Assembly (NCBI RefSeq): GCF_001625305.1
Contig: NW_017804009.1
Location: 239,425-303,424 of the forward strand
DNA length: 64,000 bases
Source of the DNA: Branchiostoma belcheri
Taxonomy: Eukaryota > Chordata > Leptocardii > Amphioxiformes > Branchiostomatidae
Reading direction: 5' to 3'
The position numbers and the translations under genes are program-made. How positions within the stretch are numbered: the first letter of the stretch is position 1; every line of letters begins with the position of its first letter. Below, in pieces: positions 22,301 to 45,421 of this stretch. The notes below the pieces were generated by a model that was given only the letters and a program-made list of their open reading frames with translations, was not told the DNA's origin and did no database searches.

Positions 22301-25300
22301 CATAGGAAGGCAGGCGGACACAGTACTTCATACAATTGATCAATTGTTCGGAAAATGTATATGTACACTGTGATAAGGGTAAACTTACCTACACCACAAG
22401 TGGTAACAATGGCCGCCTGTGGACCGAAACCATGACCGCATGTGGACCGAAACCATGACCGTATGTTTACGTCATTCCCGCCTAGTTTCGCACAGTCGCG
22501 GGAAGCCTTTGTTCATTATCCATCGCGAGTAATAGAAGAACTTTGTACATGGTACAACGTAGGGCAACGCCTTTTGAACATATACCAAAAGAAAGGGTAT
22601 AAAATGAAACTCAACATCCTACTTACTAAAACCAAGGAGGTTTAAAATCTTGTATTGAACCTCCTTGCTAAAGCATCAAGTGCTAGTATGATCCCTTAAA
22701 TAGGACTATACATGATTTTCGGTATTTTTCAATGACAAAACAGTACTAGTATTTTTTCATTAGGAGAGGTATTGCAGTTGAATATATAGATAAATCTGTC
22801 TATAGCTAGTATTGAGTCTGTTGAAATCTGTTGATAAGATAAATGTGAATTATCAAAGACCTGTACAGTGTATTGTGAATGGTAATAAAGCTTAGAATTA
22901 AACAAACAAAAAAAGTAGAGAAATTAGAAGCAAATAAATAATGCTTACCATATGGTCTGCTCTGTTAATTCTTACTCAAATGCATTCATATATATGGTCA
23001 GACAGAGTATAAATCCCTCCTACTGATAAAATTGCAACATGATGTAACCCATGTAACACAACACCAGTCACCATGGTGACAGACGTCAAGAAATCATGTC
23101 ATTGGCAAGGTCAGAGGTTAGTGTTTGAGAAGAAGAAGAAGAGTAAATGTAGCAAAAACGATATGTTTTCCTTTGGTAAACATAATGATCAGGCTAAGAA
23201 TTCGGGCAATGTTGTTGTCCTTGCCAGGGAGGTTCGTACGGCAGAGGTACGGCGCTGAAGGACAGGTCTGACCTGGACGTGACTCTGTTCCTGAACGGCA
23301 TCATCAGTATGGGAGACTTCCTCAGTCAGCAACAGGACATCATCGGACGTGTGGCGAGGACCATAGAGGGGTGAGGAGGAACACGGCATTTACTATGATA
23401 AATCTGTAACTTGCTGATATAACATTGCCATGGCAGTACATGTAAATATATCTTTTATTGTAAGGCCACACCAATTTAATTTGTTGGTTCTCGGATTTTT
23501 TCAGAAAAAATATGAAGCGACAGGGCGAAAAAAAAACAAAAATAAAAACAGGTCTAGGCATCCTAGTATAGGCTTAAATGCTATGGAATGAGCCATGAAG
23601 TCAACACAAAAGGCTGGGTTAAAATTTAAACATTGAATTTTGAACTTTTAATCAAACCACTGCAATGATAGATGGGAAAACTGTAACAACTAGGAAGAAA
23701 AGGACTTTCCTCAACTGTTGGGGGCAAAACATGAGCATTTTCAGTTGATTCAGGACCAGAATCAATTTTTTTTTTTGCAAATTAGAAAAAAACGAAGAGG
23801 CGAATCCGAGAACCAACAAATTAAATTGGTGTGGCCTAAAATGGCAAAAAAAAATGACAGTGTGTGTGGGGGAATAATGTTAAGATAAACACCTTTCACA
23901 CATTCACGAACGTTAACGGCAGTCGAATGTTTCAGAATGTTGAAAAGGTTCCGAGTGTTCAGCTGCAAGTCAGCAGAACACCATCCAACCACTTGGGAGT
24001 AAGTCAGCAGTTTTTGGAGGGGGTCAAATTTGACTCAAATCTAACTTAAATTCGTTTCGACTCTTATATAAATGTATAGGCGTGGTCTAAATCTAGACCT
24101 GATTATTTCGCACATTTATTTAGTTAGTATTGGAAAAAGTGGGTAAAACACGTGTTAAGAGAAAAAGTGGTGCTAATGCGTAGTTTGTACTTTTAGCCCA
24201 ATAAATTATCATATATTAGTGAAAAAATGAGTTAACACCCCTCTAACTCTAACTAACTTTTTCACTAATAAGAGATTTCATGTAACTTCTACTAGTCAGA
24301 CTGCTCCTGTCACAAAGGCAAAGTCAGGAAAATGTACTGCATGTGTAACATGGGCTTGACAGGAACTCTCAGATATGCGCTTTAACCCTACCTAGACCGG
24401 GGGGGGGGGCTAAAAGTGCCCGCGGCAACTTTGATGTCACCTAGCGTCTGAACAGCTAGCCGTAGAACGGCCAAACTTGGTGACTTTTCCTAGAATATTG
24501 TTGGCAACAATTCTCTATCATTGGAATAAGATAATATTTTTTTGTGTTGCCATGGCAACGGGTTTCTGACAGGCATTTTTTGCTAAATTTATTACTTTTT
24601 GTTTCAACAATAGAATTTTATGGGTTTTATGTCAAGTTACTCATGGTTTCTAATATTAATAACATCCCAAATAATTTTATGTACATTTTATCATTGAATA
24701 TGCATAATTTATGCTAATTTGAAGACGTCATTGGCCCAAATCCAAGATGGCGGACCATATCATAAGAACAGGTATATACAGGCTATTTTCATTAAAAGTT
24801 CATCAATACTTCCATTTCTTTTTCCAAAAAAGGTTTAAATGAAGGTCTTTAGTATGTTAACGATGTATTTTAGGCTTTATCATGAAAAAAAAACTATTTT
24901 TGAAAATTCAAGATTGATGATCCAAGATGGCGGATATCTTAAATATGCATGACGTCATTTTATGACGTCACCGGTGTTGCTATGGGCAACATAAGACTTA
25001 GTACACCATAATATTCTGTCATAAACACTTTTGGTACAGTTATGTTGAATACCATTTAGTTTTCAGGGAAAAACCTATTTAGACGGTTTTGGCCAATAAA
25101 ATCACATTAATGACGTAATAATGACGTCATATTACGTCATAACGACATAAAAATTGTAGATATGATAAATTTTTACTAGTACACCATTCTCTGAAAATTT
25201 GGTGGTCATACGACATACCGTTCGCGAGTTCTTAGGGGGGGTCAAAAGACCCCCCCCCCGGTCCCCCCATGTCAAAAAAAGCCCGGTCTAGGTAGGGTTA

Positions 25301-28300
25301 AATTTGTTAAAGTCGCTGAGTCTTTAACTTTAAGCATTAAGGACGGCTTTGGTGTGTACTCTTGGTTGTAAGACATATATCATTATCACAGATCCAGGTG
25401 GGCTCGTGAGAATGGAGTTGTCAGGGTTGTGGCACAGCCAAATGCTGCTACACTGGAGCTGAGGTCTGGAAACCACCGCATGGAAGTCGACATCGTGCCG
25501 GCCTACGACAACCTGGGTGTCGAGAAAAACCCAAGTACGATGCAGTCTTGTTCTTTTTCCTTTACAAGAACATTTTGAAGTTTATTGCAAATTCATGCCC
25601 GGGGGGCTAATTGCATACATACATACAAACATAAAACAACAATGAAACGTAGTATAAAATAACTAAAATCTACATGATAAAAGGTAGTTGTCTAGCGCTA
25701 CAGCTATGTCTAAAAGTATGTCTAAGGGGTTTGACTTCTCTTTTTTAGACCATGGAAGACGTAATGTCCCACCTTTTCTAAAATTGGTGGGTTTTGGGAG
25801 GTTAAAAGAAGAATAGTTTTTTCTTGGTCTGTAAGTTTAGTAAAATTGGGGTTAAAGCCATGCATGTTGTTTATATGGATGACATCTGCGCGCGCATGAA
25901 TTTTCGTCCATTTAAAAAAAACTTTTCCACCAAACTGTATGTAAATCGTACAAAGCAGCTGCAAAATGAGCAAGTATATACCGTAAATCGCAACAAAAAT
26001 ATTGGAAAACGATACTAATGTCTCAGAATGCTAAAGGCGAAGAAGAATACTATGTGAAGAAATGAAAACTAAGAGTCTATCATTAGCCATGCTCTGTCAG
26101 ATATGTTCAACCTTCATGACAACGTACATGTAGATTTCGTGATGAACTTCTTTTGCCCAACATTTTTTTTCGCATGCTCACATCAGTTTTGGGATTCCCG
26201 GAGGATGTCATCCATATAATCAAATCAACATGGCCTATGGCTAATGCCAAAACACATACGATTCCTTTATTACCTCCGGGGAGGGATGTATCCCTCCGCG
26301 GACGGGTTTTGTGGGAGATTAGATTTTTTACGTTCGCAGCCGTTTCTCGCGCTTGGGTGGACGGATATTTCTGGGAATTGGTATACGTTTTGCTATTGGC
26401 CTGTAGATGGTGCACGTTGTTTTGCTTTTTTAGTATGTGTGTTTTAGGGCATGACAATGATGCGTTTTGACAGCGTATGGACACCCCTTTGAGTTTGAAA
26501 GTGGTTTTGTCTTTTTATTTTTTCTACTACTGTAGTGAAGCGAAACGAAGTGTACCAGTCCATGAGAGGCCAGGACTCCTACAAGTACTCTGCGTCCTTT
26601 GTTGGACTTCAGGTCGAGTTTGTGCGAGAACGTCCCGCTCGACTGAAGAATCTCATCCGACTGGTCAAGTCCTGGAAAAAGGTATATCATGAGCAGTAAA
26701 ACAAGTCTTCAACACATACAATGCAGCGTTTCCATGGTGTTGATAGCCAAATCAATGACTTCTAAAGAACTTAGAAATTGGGCGTTGCAGTTTTTTTAAA
26801 CAAATGTACAATATTGAGACACATTTCAACACATTTCTAACAAACTACTAGTATTATGAAAGTTCATCTGTGTTGGTAGTTTCATGCTTCAAGTTCAAAC
26901 TTTTGATCTAACACAAAGGAATTTTCTCACCTAGAGCTTTTGACCAGTCACTCTGGTCTTCCTCAGGAGACTGACCCAATGAGGCTTGTCACGTGGCTTC
27001 TTTGAAGCGACATGACCGACATTGACACCTTTGACCCATGCATTGGTGGCGTCACATTTCAAAGAAGCCACGTGACAAGCCTCACTGGGTCAGTCTACTG
27101 AGGAAGACCAGAGTGACTGGTCGAAAGCTCTAGGTGAGAGAACGTTTTGTGTTGGACCAAAAGTTTAAACTTCAAACACTATCAGTTATGTGTGTTAAAG
27201 TTAAAACTTTTGACCCAACACAAGGTAAATTTTCTCACCAAGAGCTTTCGGCCAGTCCCTGCACAGTGAGACGGGGGCCGACATCGTTTATCAGATACCT
27301 TTGACCCAGGGTTGACGTCACACTTTAAAGAAGCCACGTGACAAGCCTCACTGGGTCAGTCTACTGAGGAAGACCAGAGTGACTGGTCGAAAGCAAATCT
27401 TTGTGTTGGAACAAAAGTTTTAACTGTAAACACAACTTTTGCAGGCACAGGATGACCAATTTGGAAAGAAGCTTGGCTCTTCGTGGCTGTGGGAGTTGAT
27501 CACTATCCACGTGTGTGAAACGCGGGTGGGGTCGACATCGAGCTTCAACATGCGGCAGGCCTTCAAACTGGTCATGGAGGCGGCGGTGAACTACAGCAGT
27601 CTCCGGGCGTGGTGGAAGACTTACTACTCAGACAGGTTTCCCGTGGTTCGCGAGACGTTGTCGTCTACTGGAAGGTACAGACATGTTCTACATATTTCCT
27701 AGTTTCGTACATTATAATAATGATAATCTTTCTATGATAACATTCATGGTGACGGCTATAACCACCAACCACAGGCCTGGACACATGAGTACCACATGAA
27801 AGTGATTAAATCAAAGTCACTAATGAAATTTACATGAATGTTAATTATCATATTGTACAGAAAATGCAGTGGAGGATGAAGTACAATTTGTCATTGCCCT
27901 CATTACAGGACCGAAAGAGACGAGTTATTTAAAATGGTCACCAAAATGTTCCCCAGCTTTATTCACCCTCCCAGCCTACAAAAACTGCACTTCTATAATA
28001 ACACCTCCCAATTCATACATCTCGCAAAACGTGGGGCATTTCATACTCCACTGCACACAGAAATCAAACCCAACAATAACTTTATCAAATGTAGCATTTG
28101 CAAAATTGTTTATGGTTATTTTTACCGTTTTTCATTTTATCATGTTCTTACAATTAGCCCTCTTGCATGAATTTGCAACAAACTCGTTAATTTTCTTCCA
28201 GCCCATTGGTTCTGGACCCTGCCAACCCCTGGGATAACGTGATCTCATGAAAGTGATGAAATCAAACTCCGGCCAATGAAATTTAACGTTACATAAATGT

Positions 28301-28435
28301 TAATTTTCTTCCAGCCCATTGGTTCTGGACCCTGCCAACCCCTGGGATAACGTGGCTGACCGCTGTAAGCACTGGAGTCTGGTGGAGCAGGCCGCTCGTG
28401 AGGCACTGCGCAGTCCACTGCTGGCGTCTCTGTAG
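19392..28435 (+). CDS. OAS: 2'-5'-oligoadenylate synthetase, single catalytic unit, 325 aa
   Basis: Exons 19392-19413, 20664-20836, 23228-23370, 25392-25534, 26536-26681, 27445-27674 and 28315-28435. Exon 1 is a 22-base ATG exon with donor GGTGAGT whose phase fits exon 2; it is the least certain part. OAS enzymes bind double-stranded RNA and make 2'-5'-linked oligoadenylates from ATP, which activate RNase L in vertebrates. The nucleotidyltransferase signature GGSYGRGTALKDRSDLD spans residues 66-82, giving Asp80 and Asp82. The third metal ligand is Asp146 in EVDIVPAYD. C-terminal OAS blocks follow: LKNLIRLVKSWKK, SSWLWELITIHVCE, LDPANPWDNVAD. The length fits a one-unit enzyme of the OAS1 type. 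No tandem second OAS unit and no ubiquitin-like tail is seen. Introns contain LINE tails, MITEs and a long inverted repeat, and the last acceptor is duplicated. Activity is inferred from the intact triad. Confidence 0.92.
19975..20560 (+). mobile_element. CR1-type LINE 3' tail with expanded 3' UTR array
   Basis: The LINE end (CCAGCCCAGAAGAGAACAAG, AGAGTGGAACTCGCTG) is followed by seven tandem 40-50-bp units with GTTACGCCGAA.GG and GGTTATACCGGCTATACAG, ending in (GATACA)n. The frame running through the array is a repeat artefact. It lies 100 bases upstream of OAS exon 2. Confidence 0.75.
21640..22130 (+). mobile_element. 5'-truncated non-LTR retrotransposon 3' end
   Basis: The frame at 21691-21978 encodes SERICKYC, EDEIHFISNCPFY and FVFHCLKRRSQ, the zinc-binding tail of a LINE reverse transcriptase protein. 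The 3' UTR ends TTAGCCCTCGGGCAAG and CAATAAACTTTC. It lies in OAS intron 2. Confidence 0.8.
22925..23190. repeat. MITE-like repeat with ATGTTTACC / GGTAAACAT ends
   Basis: Starts near AATGCTTACCATATGGTCTGC and ends CCTTTGGTAAACATAATG. Related copies: about 28710-28985, 50217-50510 and 58640-58868. Contains CATGGTGACAGACGTCAA in most copies. The right end is 40 bases from OAS exon 3. Confidence 0.6.
23464..23836. mobile_element. Family A Harbinger-like MITE
   Basis: Ends GGCCACACCAATTTAATTTG inverted, with TAA at 23461-23463 and 23837-23839. The two arms continue pairing for about 60 bases (TTGGTTCTCGGATT). Typical 373-bp member. Confidence 0.9.
24381..25302. mobile_element. 920-bp palindromic-end element with CCTACCTAGACCGGG termini
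   Basis: TTAACCCTACCTAGACCGGG at the left is inverted as GCCCGGTCTAGGTAGGGTTAA at the right, each next to a G or C homopolymer. The interior has two CCAAGATGGCGG words and several TGACGTCA-type words. No reading frame. It fills most of OAS intron 3. Confidence 0.75.
25573..25855 (-). mobile_element. 5'-truncated LINE 3' end, reverse orientation
   Basis: The minus strand encodes TDQEKTILLLTSQNP and VFHGLKKRSQTP, matching the end of the 21640 protein. The UTR ends with GCCCCCCGGGCATGAATTTGC and CAATAAACTT. It begins only 38 bases after OAS exon 4. Confidence 0.75.
25856..26235. mobile_element. Family B Harbinger-like MITE
   Basis: The right end CATCCATATAATCAAATCAACATGGCC is exact; the left end (GCCATGCATGTTGTTTATATGG) is altered where it joins the LINE tail. 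Interior matches 57110-57503. Confidence 0.7.
26888..27182. repeat. Long inverted repeat in OAS intron
   Basis: Arms of about 125 bases (ACCTAGAGCTTTTGACCAGTC and its inverse, with GGCTTCTTTGAAG.GACATG) face each other around a 45-base loop. A second partly paired copy follows at 27195-27430. Single arms occur at about 678-740, 34540-34690 and 47595-47690. Confidence 0.75.
27847..28185 (+). mobile_element. LINE 3' end inserted at the last OAS intron, with target duplication
   Basis: A decayed LINE tail (NAVEDEVQF frame) ends in TTAGCCCTCTTGCATGAATTTGC, as in 21640-22130. GTTAATT stands at 27840-27846 and 28186-28192, a target-site duplication. It split one copy of a tandemly duplicated acceptor region. 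Confidence 0.75.
28186..28250 (+). pseudogene. Duplicate acceptor plus first 48 bases of the OAS last exon
   Basis: TTAATTTTCTTCCAG and the following 48 exon bases (28194-28241) are identical to 28300-28362. Past GATAACGTG the frame reads two codons and a TGA at 28248. If this acceptor is used, the enzyme ends in PANPWDNVIS. Confidence 0.85.
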
Positions 28436-29979
28436 ACAACCAACACTAGCCTCTACCAGGCTTCAATGTCTACAGGCTTCATGTCTATAGTTAGCCTCTT
28501 CTAGGCTCCGGAAAGTGACTGGAAAGTAAACTGTACTCTCTAGTGGACCAACACTATTGTTTTAATATCTCTCTTTTGGCCAATTTCTACTCTTCAGTCG
28601 TGAAGCCTGGTATATAGAGGTTACCTGTAGACAACCAACACAACAAATGGCAGAGACAGTGACCTGTCCATTCAAGTTTTTTTTTTACATTTATAATTAC
28701 AAAACTAGAGAAGTAACATTTGCAAAGCAAATGCATAATGTTTACCTTCGGACATGGTCTGCCCTGTTAATTTTTACTCAAACATATTCACATACATGTA
28801 CTACAAGTATATGGTGACAGGAGCAGAGCAGACCATGAAATTGCAACATTATGTAACCCAACACCAGTTACCATGGTGACAGACGTCAACAAATTATGCC
28901 ATTGGCCAGGTCAGAGGTTAGTGTTTGGAGAAGAAGAAGAGGAAATTGAGTAAAAACAATATGTTTTCCTTCGGTAAACATAATTAATGTAATCTGGAGT
29001 TAAAGATTTTAGCTATCTTAGATTTTAATAGCTTACCTCTATTGTAGTATCATTTATGTTCCCTAGGGCCACACCAATTTGATTGACTTTGTTATATGGT
29101 TCTCGGTGAGATCAAAGGTATCGACGCACTATCCATTGGTATATAAACTAGCTTGATGTATTAAGATAGAGTAGTTTACCTGTATTAATAATCATGGTAG
29201 TCTACTATTCTAATGGATTGCATTGTTTCATTTCTGTTATGAATTGTATCCAATACAATTCTTGTGAAGTAGCTAGTTCTGGTCTGTATCATTTTACCTC
29301 AATGTACCCAAGAATGTACTCAAGTACTAATGTCGTAGAATGACGGCAAAATAAATTCCAAAGGAAAAGACGAAAATGTGAAGAAATGAAAATGTTATTT
29401 GCCATACCATACTCTGTGTGTTTAGTCATTTGTTCAACCTTTATGACCACATGATTTCATAATGAAGGCAACTTTTGTTTGCCAAAATATTTTATTATTT
29501 GCATGCTCGTATCAGTTTTGGGGTCCCCAGAGAATGTCATCCATATTATCATGATTTCAACCTGGCTTTAAATGTTACAGTGTTACCAGAATTTCACTGT
29601 TAAAGTTAGTGGACTGCTCCCATATGAATGATATAAACCAAAACGGAGACATGATACAAGGTTTTGTGAACCACCCTTTATTTAAAAAATGGCATGAAAG
29701 GCAAGACCCAGTATTGACATTTTATTGCCCCTCCTTTTTCATGTGGCAACATGAGAAAATGTCTGTGCAAAATCCCCCTCCATTCACCTGTTCCCAACAC
29801 ACATTTTATACATCTCTCTCCAACACTGAAATATTGCATACAGTTTATCCATTTCTTGTTGACTAAGCAGTATAAATGAATTGACTACATTTGTTGTCTA
29901 CTAGGGTTTTGATAATACATATTGGCAGCTATTTAAAGCATCTTTTGATCTCATTATAAAAACAAACATTACTATATAT

Positions 29980-30187
29980 GGCCACACCAATTTAATTTGT
30001 TGATTCTCGGATTCGCCTCTTCATTTTTTTCTGATTTGCAAATAAAAAAAAGATTCTGGTTCTGAATCAACTCAAATATGCTCATATTTTGCCCCCAACA
30101 GTTGAGGAAAGTCCTTTTCTTCCTTACTGTTGCTTCATATTTTTTCAGAAAAAAATCCAAGAACCCACAAATTGAATTGGTGTGGCC
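29980..30187. mobile_element. Internally deleted family A MITE
   Basis: Both ends are present (GGCCACACCAATTTAATTTG, AATTGAATTGGTGTGGCC) but only 208 bp long. Confidence 0.8.
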
Positions 30188-30248
30188 TTATCCTCATGGG
30201 TAAGAGTAAGCTGAACTAAAACATGTACTATGGAATTTCTCGGTAAAG

Positions 30249-31020
30249 TTCCTCTCACACATTCACAACCTTCCCTCGAATTTGTTCCCAAACTCCAGCC
30301 GACCAGGTTCAGCTTGCGTTCAGGAGCATTTGGACTAGATTTAGGCCATGCCTGCCTTTCTATACGAATCAAAATGAATTTGAGTTAAATTTGAGTCAAA
30401 TTTGACGCCCAAAACACAACCCCAACCCTGCTGACTTACTACCGAATGGTTGGCTGGTGTTCTGATGACTTGCAGCTAAACACATTCAGCCAACCTTGAT
30501 CAAATCTCCGGCCAACCCCTGTATGTTTTAAACGTTTTGAAACATTTGGCTGGCGCAGCCGAACAGTAGCCGACCTGGCTGAACACCAGCCGACTTTGCA
30601 CCGAAATACTCCTAACCATACATCGGTGAAACAGAACACTCGTTAAAAACATGTTTTCTGGAACACCAACGCCCGAGTTCTATTCGTTTAGAAGTATCTC
30701 AACATATAATCTCCAGGGCGCTCCGTCTAGCTGCACAAAGTGAAAATTCTGGACTCAGAATCGGATTCCTTTGCGAGAGGAGTAAATGAGGCGGTGTACA
30801 TTTGGGCCAACCGTCACATTCCAGAGGGTCCATTCCATGAACAAGACCGAGGGAGAAAATTTTGTTAAGTCCCAATTTACTCAGTGCTGGTCTGAACGTT
30901 TAGCCCTTTTGGTCATAATGAATTATACCAACACAGATGAACTTTATGCTCATACTCCTAATCATGGTCAGGAGGCGTTTGGTTAATGTCAGGAGGGCAA
31001 ATCGTGAATGTGTGACAAGG
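30249..31020. mobile_element. Element with CACACATTCAC inverted ends
   Basis: CTCACACATTCACAACC at the left and GTGAATGTGTGACAAGG at the right, about 770 bp. Related interiors (AACTCAAATTCG, GTAAGTCAGCAG) occur near 22150-22330 and 23880-24060. No intact frame. Confidence 0.45.
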
Positions 31021-31025
31021 CCTTA

Positions 31026-31402
31026 GGCCACACCAATTTAATTTGTTGGTTCTCGGATTTTTTCAGAAAAAATATGAAGCGACAGGGCGAAAAAAATAAA
31101 AAATAAAAACAGGTCTAGGCATCCTATTATAGGCTTAAATGCTATGAAATGAGCCATGAAGTCAACACAAAAGGCTGGGTTAAAATTTAAACATTGAATT
31201 TTGAACTTTTAATCAAACCACTGCAATGATAGATGGGAAAACTGTAACAACTAGGAAGAAAGGACTTTCCTCAATTGTTTGGGGCAAAACATGAGCATTT
31301 TTCAGTTGATTCAGGACCAGAATCAATTTTTTTTTTTTTTTTGCAAATCAGAAAAAAACAAAGAGGCGAATCCGAGAACCAACAAATTAAATTGGTGTGG
31401 CC
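31026..31402. mobile_element. Family A Harbinger-like MITE
   Basis: 377 bp with TTA at 31023-31025 and 31403-31405. Interior almost identical to 23464-23836. Confidence 0.9.
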
Positions 31403-32342
31403 TTAAGTTACAAACTGAACACAATCTGTGTCAAAAATTATCATTCTTTATACTAATGACCACCAACTTTCAACTTTCACCCAGTTTCTTCACAGCCAGA
31501 TTCTTTTACTACTTATATTTATATCTTTAAAATGGCATCCTGCAAAGTACAATAAATGATACTTTTTGCATGATTCAGGAATATGTACACTCATCAAAAT
31601 CATCAAATCAAACAACCATATACCCACCTACCATACAAACTCGTGAAATGAAATCAAACATTTTTCACTTTGCTATTTACAAAGTCTTTCCTAAACAGTG
31701 AGAAAATGAAGGTACAAAATATCTGTGACATTTGGAGAAAAAGACCAACTATTAATGGAAATTTTTGAAATACAAAAATTCTGATAAACATGTTCACTGC
31801 TGAGAAGTATGTGTACAAGAGGACAGGGCTCTAGCCAGCTTGGAATTTTTTTCTATCAGCCCAGGTTCGTGATTGGACCTGGAGGGAGTGTTCTCGCAAT
31901 ATAGGAGGGTCCGGGGGCAAATTTTGGGTTTCCAAGCCTTTAAAAACGCAATTTCCCACATTTTGAAAGGCAAATCATGGGGTTGAGAGTGGTTGTTGTT
32001 GGTCCTTTGGATGTTTTTATATAATTCCTACCCAAGATTTTGCCAAGACTGTGTCAGGGTTGACGGATTAGCTTGAAAATTTTCAGCCTCCATGATAGCA
32101 GGCCAAAAATTGAGGGTTTTGGGGGTCTTTGGGAGCTTTTATGTGCTATTTTCTGATTGCATACAGACAACATAGCCGGCCTGGTTGAATTACCCCCGTT
32201 TTTTAGAACTGGGCTAATCAGAAAACAGCCGAAGACCACCAAACCCCCACTCCTAACAAAGTTCCTGCAATTGATGGAAAAACAGGTGCTGGCTAGAGCC
32301 CTGCAAAAGGGTCCCATACAGAAACAGAGGGTTGCTATGTCA

Positions 32343-44487
<12,145 letters not shown>

Positions 44488-44582
44488 GATGATTCTCTGT
44501 GTGTCGGGCAGGTTGTTGCACGCCGTGTAATGACTAAATTAGACTGTACCAAATCCATCCTGAGGGGTGGCAAAAGCCATTC

Positions 44583-44790
44583 AAGTACTCTCCAAGCAGA
44601 GGTTTGGGGTTATATTTGGCGTGTTTTTAGGCTTTTTTTATCGGGGTTTCTCTTTTGCGCTGGATGTTGGTTGGGTTGGGTGAAAAAAAAATCCAGTGCA
44701 AAAGAGAAACTCCGATAAAAAAAGCCAAAAAAACACGCCAAAATAACTCCAAACCCAAACCTCTGCTTGGAGAGTATCTGTCGGGCAGCT
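44583..44790. mobile_element. Near-perfect 200-bp hairpin
   Basis: AGTACTCTCCAAGCAGAGGTTTGG and GGCGTGTTTTTAGGCTTTTT pair with the inverse arm after a 20-base loop. Lies 95 bases upstream of the NAMPT ATG. A decayed copy is near 18494. Confidence 0.75.
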
Positions 44791-45361
44791 TCACAACGTG
44801 GATTTTATTAAAAGACAAGAAGCGAGAATAAGTTGAAATTGTGCATACATAGGATACATCTTCAACTTATGCAAAGTGATGAGTTTAAATGAACTATTTA
44901 AAAAAAAAACACTGGAACAAAAATCCGAAGCGATTTCATGGCTCATATTTATTTTTTTGGAGTCAACCTCCTTGGTAAATCCCAAACACTTTGCATATAA
45001 AAAATTATAATGTATAAAGCAATTGCATTTCTTTATAAATGTTTCTCTTTTTTGTCTCGGTCAAAACAGACCAAGTTGTTAGCAGAGGGAATTTACTTTG
45101 GTTTAATATCAAGTTATCATTCCTTTTTTATTTATTTTATTTAAAGATCATTAACGTTACATAGAATATCTTTTAACGATGCCGATTACATTTTCTTCTT
45201 TTTGTATCATTTTCTGTTAATTTTGTCTCAATTAGTGTTATTTTCTGGCAATTTTCTTTCTTTTTTTGGTACCATTTCTGTTAATTTCTTTTGACTCACA
45301 CCCCTATCCAAAATTTGGTCTCTTCCGCGTAATACGATCACCTCAAAAGTCACGTGACGAA

Positions 45362-45421
45362 ATAACCTTGCCGACGCGCATGCGTTTCCAGCTAACAACA
45401 AAGAAAATGGCGTCAGTGAAG
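45362..45421 (+). promoter_or_regulatory. Likely HBP1 promoter/5' end with NRF1-type site
   Basis: Just upstream of the putative first ATG are CACGTGAC at about 45352 and GCGCATGCG at about 45376; the latter matches the core of the NRF1 palindrome common in TATA-less housekeeping promoters. AAAATGGCG at the start codon also resembles a YY1 site. NAMPT begins 0.9 kb away on the other strand, so the region may serve both genes. Motifs are seen; function is inferred. Confidence 0.45.

Larger units (their letters stand above)
28436..32342. other. Repeat-filled gap between OAS and NAMPT 3' ends
   Basis: Convergent 3' flanks. Contents: a MITE-like repeat at about 28710-28985, a decayed family B MITE end at 29300-29575, a short family A MITE at 29980-30187, a 770-bp element with inverted ends at about 30249-31020, and a full family A MITE at 31026-31402. 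The stretch 31403-32342 shows nothing recognisable and may include NAMPT 3' UTR. Confidence 0.6.
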
